64,000 bases of DNA from JAYZDF01 sp036337945 (lineage in GTDB: Bacteria; Myxococcota; Kuafuiibacteriia; Kuafuiibacteriales; Kuafuiibacteriaceae). Shown here in pieces: positions 60,157-64,000 of this stretch. A model generated the notes under the pieces. The model saw only the letters and a list, made by a program, of their open reading frames with translations. It was not told the origin of the DNA and ran no database searches. The position numbers were made by a program, and so were the translations under genes. Where the stretch lies: NCBI GenBank assembly GCA_036337945.1, contig JAYZDF010000062.1, forward strand, positions 1 to 64,000, read 5' to 3'. How positions within the stretch are numbered: the stretch's first letter is position 1; the number at the start of each line of letters is the position of its first letter.

Positions 60157-62676
60157 TTATTCTTCTTCGCTGAGGGCTTCAATGAAGCTCTCAATTTCAT
60201 CTGCTCGCGGGTGATTAGGCGCGAGCTTGAGAAAACGAGAAAGCGCCTTAACCGCTTTTTTGTCTTGCTCTAATTCACCGTAGCCAAGCCCAAGCGCCAT
60301 ATATGCTCGTGCATCGCGATATTTACTCAGCTTAATCGCCCTTCGTGCCGAAGCCATACCCGCCTTTGTTTTCCCTCGACTGACTAAGGTAAGCGAAAGT
60401 CCTGAATGCGCCTTTGCGTTTCTCGGACTAAGCTTTACCACTTTCCTAAATGCGGCTTCCGCTGCATTTAAATCTTTGCTTTCGAGAGCACTCTCAGCTT
60501 GCGAGAGTCGATCTAGGACCTCAGGGTCATTTGCTTTCTTTTTCTCCTTCCGCGGGAGAGTCTTTTTTGCTGGCGGAGGTGGTACGGCGTTTGCCGTTTG
60601 AGTAGCTTTCTTTACCGGCTTTGATTTTTCTGGAGCGACTGTTTTCGGAGTCGGTTTCGTCTCTATCTTTTGAACCGCCTTCTCAGCAACGACCTTCACA
60701 GCTGGTTTATCCGTTTTTACACTTTCGGTTTGTGCTTCTGGTTTCGTTGTAGTCTGCGGAGTCTCAGCAGCCATGGTCGTAGATTTTGTTGCCGTTGCTT
60801 CATTTGCAGGCGGCTTAGAATCTACTTTCGCAATGTTGCTTGCCGAACTCTTCTTTGCAGCGATAGAGTCGCTTGTCGGTTCGCTCGATTTCGATAACTG
60901 CAAAGCCACGAGACCGACTACCAAAAGGCCGGCCACTGCAATCATTGCCTGATTGCCGCGATTGGGAACTCCAGCAGCTTCCTCGATTGCATTTTCGTCG
61001 TACATCGTGAAGAAGCGATCTGCTGTGTCTTCTCGGTTATGCGCTTCACTTGCTGGTGCGTCCGGTTCAAGCATTCTTGGTTGTCTCGCGAGAGCCGATT
61101 CAACTTCTTCTCTCGCTGAGGGTTGAACCATTCTTGGTGAGGCAAATTCGTCACTTGGTGGCGCGATAGGTGCCGGAGAGGCTAAAGCTGGTCGTTCTTC
61201 TGGCGCGTTTTCTATTTGAGGTGTTGGTACAGCTGGTAATTGTACTGTTTCCGCTTCGCTATTGGCAGGCACAAGTGGAACATTGCCGGTTGTGACAGTG
61301 CGAACAGGTGCTGGCGGTGGAGCTGCGATGTGCCTCACTTCAACAGCAGGTGGCGCAGTCAGGGTACGAGGACGAGGAACTTGTCTCGCGGACGACTGAC
61401 TCATCGGTCTCCCCTCTGCATCACTCGATACTCGTTTACGAGACGAATCAGTCAGAAGAATCGGCTCATCTTCACCGGGAATAGGGAGACTCGGCGATGA
61501 AAAGCCACTGTCTATAGTCATTGGTCGCAAGATTTGTGAAGGTGTATCAGCTGCCGGGATCATCGCTCGACCTAATACGGAAGGTAACCCTGGAATCGCT
61601 GTACTTGGTCGTACGGAGGCGAGACTTTTACGTGGTTCTGGCGCTGAGCTGAGCCATGCATTGAGTGATACCGACGAACCTCTAGCAGGCGGAAGTGATG
61701 GTCTTGTTCTTCGGTCGAAAAGAACTCCATCAACGTAGAGCCGACTAATTGATTCTAACGCAGGTAAATCCAAGATTGATGTTTCGTTAAGGACATCTCG
61801 GGTATTTCGTTTACCGTCGAACAATCGGATGAGCGACTCGACCTCTTCTGGTAGTGCATCGACGGTTTCGCTGAGCGCAGTATAATCAACATCTAATGGA
61901 ATGCTCAATGATGGCAGCAAGTCGCGAATTTTCGTCCATTGGTCGACTTGTTTCATTCCTTCAACAATGACTTCCTTTAGGCTCACTCTGATGATGTTCT
62001 CTCGGCCAAGTGGAGTTGATTCGATTTCGAAAACACCATTGTCCCAAAGCATGAATCGGTAAATGGCTTCTGCCCCGCTGAGTCGTTTGAGTTCGGCATC
62101 GATGATGTCTCCATCTCTGCAGTAAATGCGTCCGCTTTCATTTGCCTCAGCAAAACCACCACTTTGTTTTGGGTCAGAAGCGAGGTGAATAATGCAGGTT
62201 TTCTTTCCCGACTCTACGAGCTGAAGAAGGTCAACAAGACCTATGTCCTCGAGTGTCCCGCTGAAATTCCGAGATGAATCTAACTCAGTGAGTTGATTGT
62301 ATGCCTGTCGATCAATGAGAGCTGTTGCGCGACTCACGATCTCTTTGACCCGGATGGGCTTTCGCATGAATTCATCTGCGCCGGCAGAAATAGCTGCAAT
62401 ACGAGCTTGAGGGTCTGTATCCTCGCTCATGATAATCACGCCACATTTGTTGAGGGTCGCGGACGCTCGAATATGACTGCAAAGGTCATAACCGTTGCCA
62501 TCCGGAAGATCAGCATTGGACAAGATGAGCTGTGGTTGCAGTGCCTCGGATGTGGATATTGCTTCTTGTAGGGTTGCGGAGGAATGTACGGTGAAGCCAA
62601 CTTTCTTCAGGCTCACCTCCATTACACGCTGACTAGCAAGGTCGGGTTCAACGAGAAGTACGATACTTTCAGTCAC
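60157..62676 (-). CDS. Pseudo-receiver / DUF4388 (PatA-type) / TPR regulator with one membrane helix
   Basis: 839 residues. An N-terminal response-regulator receiver (about 1-122) has VLLVEPDLAS and the conserved lysine in EFMRKPIRV, but the phosphorylated Asp is replaced by Asn (N54 in LILSNADLPDG). A DUF4388 (PATAN) domain (about 135-255) follows, with FSGTLEDIGLVDLLQLVE and GRIYCRDGDIIDAEL. A long Pro/Ser-rich region, one membrane helix (AMIAVAGLLVVGLVALQL) near residue 600, an Ala/Lys/Thr-rich linker and at least three C-terminal TPR repeats complete the chain. Such proteins occur in myxobacteria and cyanobacteria and act in gliding motility or development. The membrane position suggests a scaffold rather than a phosphorelay. 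Confidence 0.87.
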   Translation of the reverse strand: MTESIVLLVEPDLASQRVMEVSLKKVGFTVHSSATLQEAISTSEALQPQLILSNADLPDGNGYDLCSHIRASATLNKCGVIIMSEDTDPQARIAAISAGADEFMRKPIRVKEIVSRATALIDRQAYNQLTELDSSRNFSGTLEDIGLVDLLQLVESGKKTCIIHLASDPKQSGGFAEANESGRIYCRDGDIIDAELKRLSGAEAIYRFMLWDNGVFEIESTPLGRENIIRVSLKEVIVEGMKQVDQWTKIRDLLPSLSIPLDVDYTALSETVDALPEEVESLIRLFDGKRNTRDVLNETSILDLPALESISRLYVDGVLFDRRTRPSLPPARGSSVSLNAWLSSAPEPRKSLASVRPSTAIPGLPSVLGRAMIPAADTPSQILRPMTIDSGFSSPSLPIPGEDEPILLTDSSRKRVSSDAEGRPMSQSSARQVPRPRTLTAPPAVEVRHIAAPPPAPVRTVTTGNVPLVPANSEAETVQLPAVPTPQIENAPEERPALASPAPIAPPSDEFASPRMVQPSAREEVESALARQPRMLEPDAPASEAHNREDTADRFFTMYDENAIEEAAGVPNRGNQAMIAVAGLLVVGLVALQLSKSSEPTSDSIAAKKSSASNIAKVDSKPPANEATATKSTTMAAETPQTTTKPEAQTESVKTDKPAVKVVAEKAVQKIETKPTPKTVAPEKSKPVKKATQTANAVPPPPAKKTLPRKEKKKANDPEVLDRLSQAESALESKDLNAAEAAFRKVVKLSPRNAKAHSGLSLTLVSRGKTKAGMASARRAIKLSKYRDARAYMALGLGYGELEQDKKAVKALSRFLKLAPNHPRADEIESFIEALSEEE

Positions 62677-62794
62677 AAGTGCCTAGACTCTTTCACGCAC
62701 CCGAAACCTGGGTCAAGTCGGGCAATCGTCCTGAATCCGAATTCCGTATCTTGACGGGAGGGCTTTTCTGCATGTTACGAATATAATTGTCGAA

Positions 62795-64000
62795 ATGAGT
62801 GACCACGAGAAATTGCAGAAGACGAAGCTACTCACCGAATTATCGGCGGGACACGGGGTCACAACTCGAATTAATCCGAGTCGAGCTAAGCTGTTTGTTG
62901 CCAATGGGCCAGATAAAGGGAAAACCGTTGAATTGAGCCATGAAAAACTCGTCCTCGGAAGCGGAAGCGACTCAGACATCCAAGTGGTCGACCGAAGTAT
63001 CTCTCGCCGCCACGCGAGCCTTTCTCGACAGGGTAATCTGGTGATGATCGAGGATTTGAACTCAACGAACGGTACCTACTTTCGAGATGTCCGGGTAGGA
63101 GCCATCCACCTACCACTGGGGCAAGAAATTCGTTTTGGGCAGATTCGGGTCAAATTTCTGCCAGAAGAGGAGATTTTGGAAATCGCTCCTTCTTCTCTGC
63201 AGAGACTGGGCCCTCTGATTGGTTCAGATCAACGGATGCGAGAAATCTTCACACTCATTGAAGATGTCGGGCCTTCAGACGTGACCGTAGTCATCGAAGG
63301 AGAAACAGGCACCGGTAAAGAATTGGTGGCGCAGGCTATCCATGAGTTCTCGAAACGCAAAAATCAGCCATTTGTCGTTTTTGACTGTAGCAATCAACCC
63401 CGCGACCTTATCGAGAGCGCTTTGTTTGGTCACATTCGTGGCGCATATACCGGCGCTACCAGTCAGCGGGCCGGAGCGTTTAGTCGCGCAGACAAAGGGA
63501 CCATCTTTCTTGATGAGCTCGGGGAGTTCGGAAAAGATTTGCAGCCAAAGCTTCTTCGAGTGCTTGAGGCGAGGCAGGTTCAAAAGGTTGGGGCTGATGG
63601 TTACGACCCAGTCAATGTACGAGTCATTGCTGCCACCAACCGAAATTTAAAAGCTGAAGTTCGAGCTGAACGCTTCCGAGAAGACCTTTATTATCGTCTC
63701 GCTGTTGTAAAGATGGTCCTACCACCCCTTCGTGAACGGCCGAATGATATTCCGCTGCTTGTCGAACACTTTCTTTCGCTTCACGACGAGCCTTGTACGA
63801 TTGCACCAAAATCTCTTACGACCTTGAAGTCGTACCACTGGCCGGGGAATGTTCGAGAACTGAAAAATATCGTCGACCGGGCTTGTGCTCTCAATCGTGG
63901 ACGAAGCGATGTCGATATTTCAGCCTATCTCACCGACCTTGATGAGGTTCGTTCAACCAATCATCTTCAAGTCGATGAGTTTGTATCCTTCAAAGAAGCT
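62795..64000 (+). CDS. FHA-domain sigma-54-dependent transcription activator (3' end outside window)
   Basis: 402 codons are visible, open to the end of the window. Residues about 30-125 form an FHA domain (LVLGSGSDSDIQVVD, SISRRHASLS, LNSTNGTYFRD) that binds phosphothreonine. The AAA+ sigma-54 domain follows with Walker A EGETGTGKELVA, the sigma-54 contact loop RGAYTGAT (a GAYTGA variant of GAFTGA), Walker B GTIFLDELGEF, the sensor region and WPGNVRELKNIVDRA. The C-terminal DNA-binding helix lies beyond the window. FHA-type activators are typically controlled by Ser/Thr kinases such as the two in this window (inferred). Divergent from the pseudo-receiver gene, 118 bases away. Confidence 0.95.
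   Translation, partial: MSDHEKLQKTKLLTELSAGHGVTTRINPSRAKLFVANGPDKGKTVELSHEKLVLGSGSDSDIQVVDRSISRRHASLSRQGNLVMIEDLNSTNGTYFRDVRVGAIHLPLGQEIRFGQIRVKFLPEEEILEIAPSSLQRLGPLIGSDQRMREIFTLIEDVGPSDVTVVIEGETGTGKELVAQAIHEFSKRKNQPFVVFDCSNQPRDLIESALFGHIRGAYTGATSQRAGAFSRADKGTIFLDELGEFGKDLQPKLLRVLEARQVQKVGADGYDPVNVRVIAATNRNLKAEVRAERFREDLYYRLAVVKMVLPPLRERPNDIPLLVEHFLSLHDEPCTIAPKSLTTLKSYHWPGNVRELKNIVDRACALNRGRSDVDISAYLTDLDEVRSTNHLQVDEFVSFKEA

Noticed and set aside
62751..62787. TTGACG and TATAAT upstream of the FHA activator
   Set aside because: The spacing is 25 bases, too long for a normal sigma-70 promoter; no good alternative -35 was found.

Overview
The window is 64 kb of a Gram-negative bacterial chromosome around its replication origin. 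Outer-membrane and lipoprotein genes, two Hanks-type Ser/Thr kinases (one with a PEGA domain), a PatA/DUF4388-type regulator, an FHA-sigma54 activator, Asp-Ala-Gly-rich lipoprotein linkers and a formylglycine-generating-enzyme-like surface protein together point to the myxobacteria/Bradymonadales side of the former Deltaproteobacteria. That placement is inferred from gene content; no rRNA gene is present to test it. Base composition looks moderate rather than the high GC usual in myxobacteria. No prophage, insertion sequence, CRISPR array, tRNA or rRNA was recognised.

Layout. 1-2.3 kb: 5' part of a TonB-dependent receptor carrying an N-terminal TonB-type domain, followed by about 0.9 kb of apparently decayed reading frames. 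3.3-9.9 kb: radA, a HAD phosphatase, a small membrane protein, an aldehyde dehydrogenase and an 820-residue rhodanese / cysteine desulfurase / persulfide dioxygenase fusion. 10.1-14.0 kb: a four-gene envelope operon (two TlpA-like redoxins, an outer-membrane barrel candidate, a lipoprotein). 14.0-29.4 kb: an aminotransferase, a PEGA kinase with a membrane-protein partner, a TPR protein, a truncated LPS-kinase-like gene, glycerate kinase, a large surface protein that looks like two genes joined, lipoproteins, Fe-alcohol dehydrogenase and moaA with a tiny membrane protein. 29.5-42 kb: gyrB, a polytopic membrane protein, uvrA, rnhB, a second kinase and a secreted repeat protein. 42-44.6 kb: an AT-hook/coiled-coil gene, an Rsm22-family methyltransferase, and a parS-like cluster. 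44.6-50.3 kb: rpmH-rnpA-yidD-yidC-jag, then three unusual genes where mnmE-mnmG-rsmG-parA-parB often lie. 50.5-56.2 kb: dnaA, a DnaA-box-rich oriC, dnaN, recF, then KOW-motif, membrane and PilZ genes. 56.2-64 kb: infA, a TPR lipoprotein, rsmA, tsaD, a pseudo-receiver regulator and the start of an FHA-sigma54 activator.

The origin region works as one unit. rpmH and dnaA diverge, five DnaA-box-like 9-mers sit between dnaA and dnaN, and three parS-like sites spaced exactly 110 bp apart lie about 8 kb away beside another DnaA box. No parA or parB is in the window, and gyrB lies about 20 kb from recF instead of next to it. The most unusual coding features are the three-domain sulfur fusion with a degenerate rhodanese site, the envelope redoxin operon, and the joined CTERM-like/lipoprotein gene.
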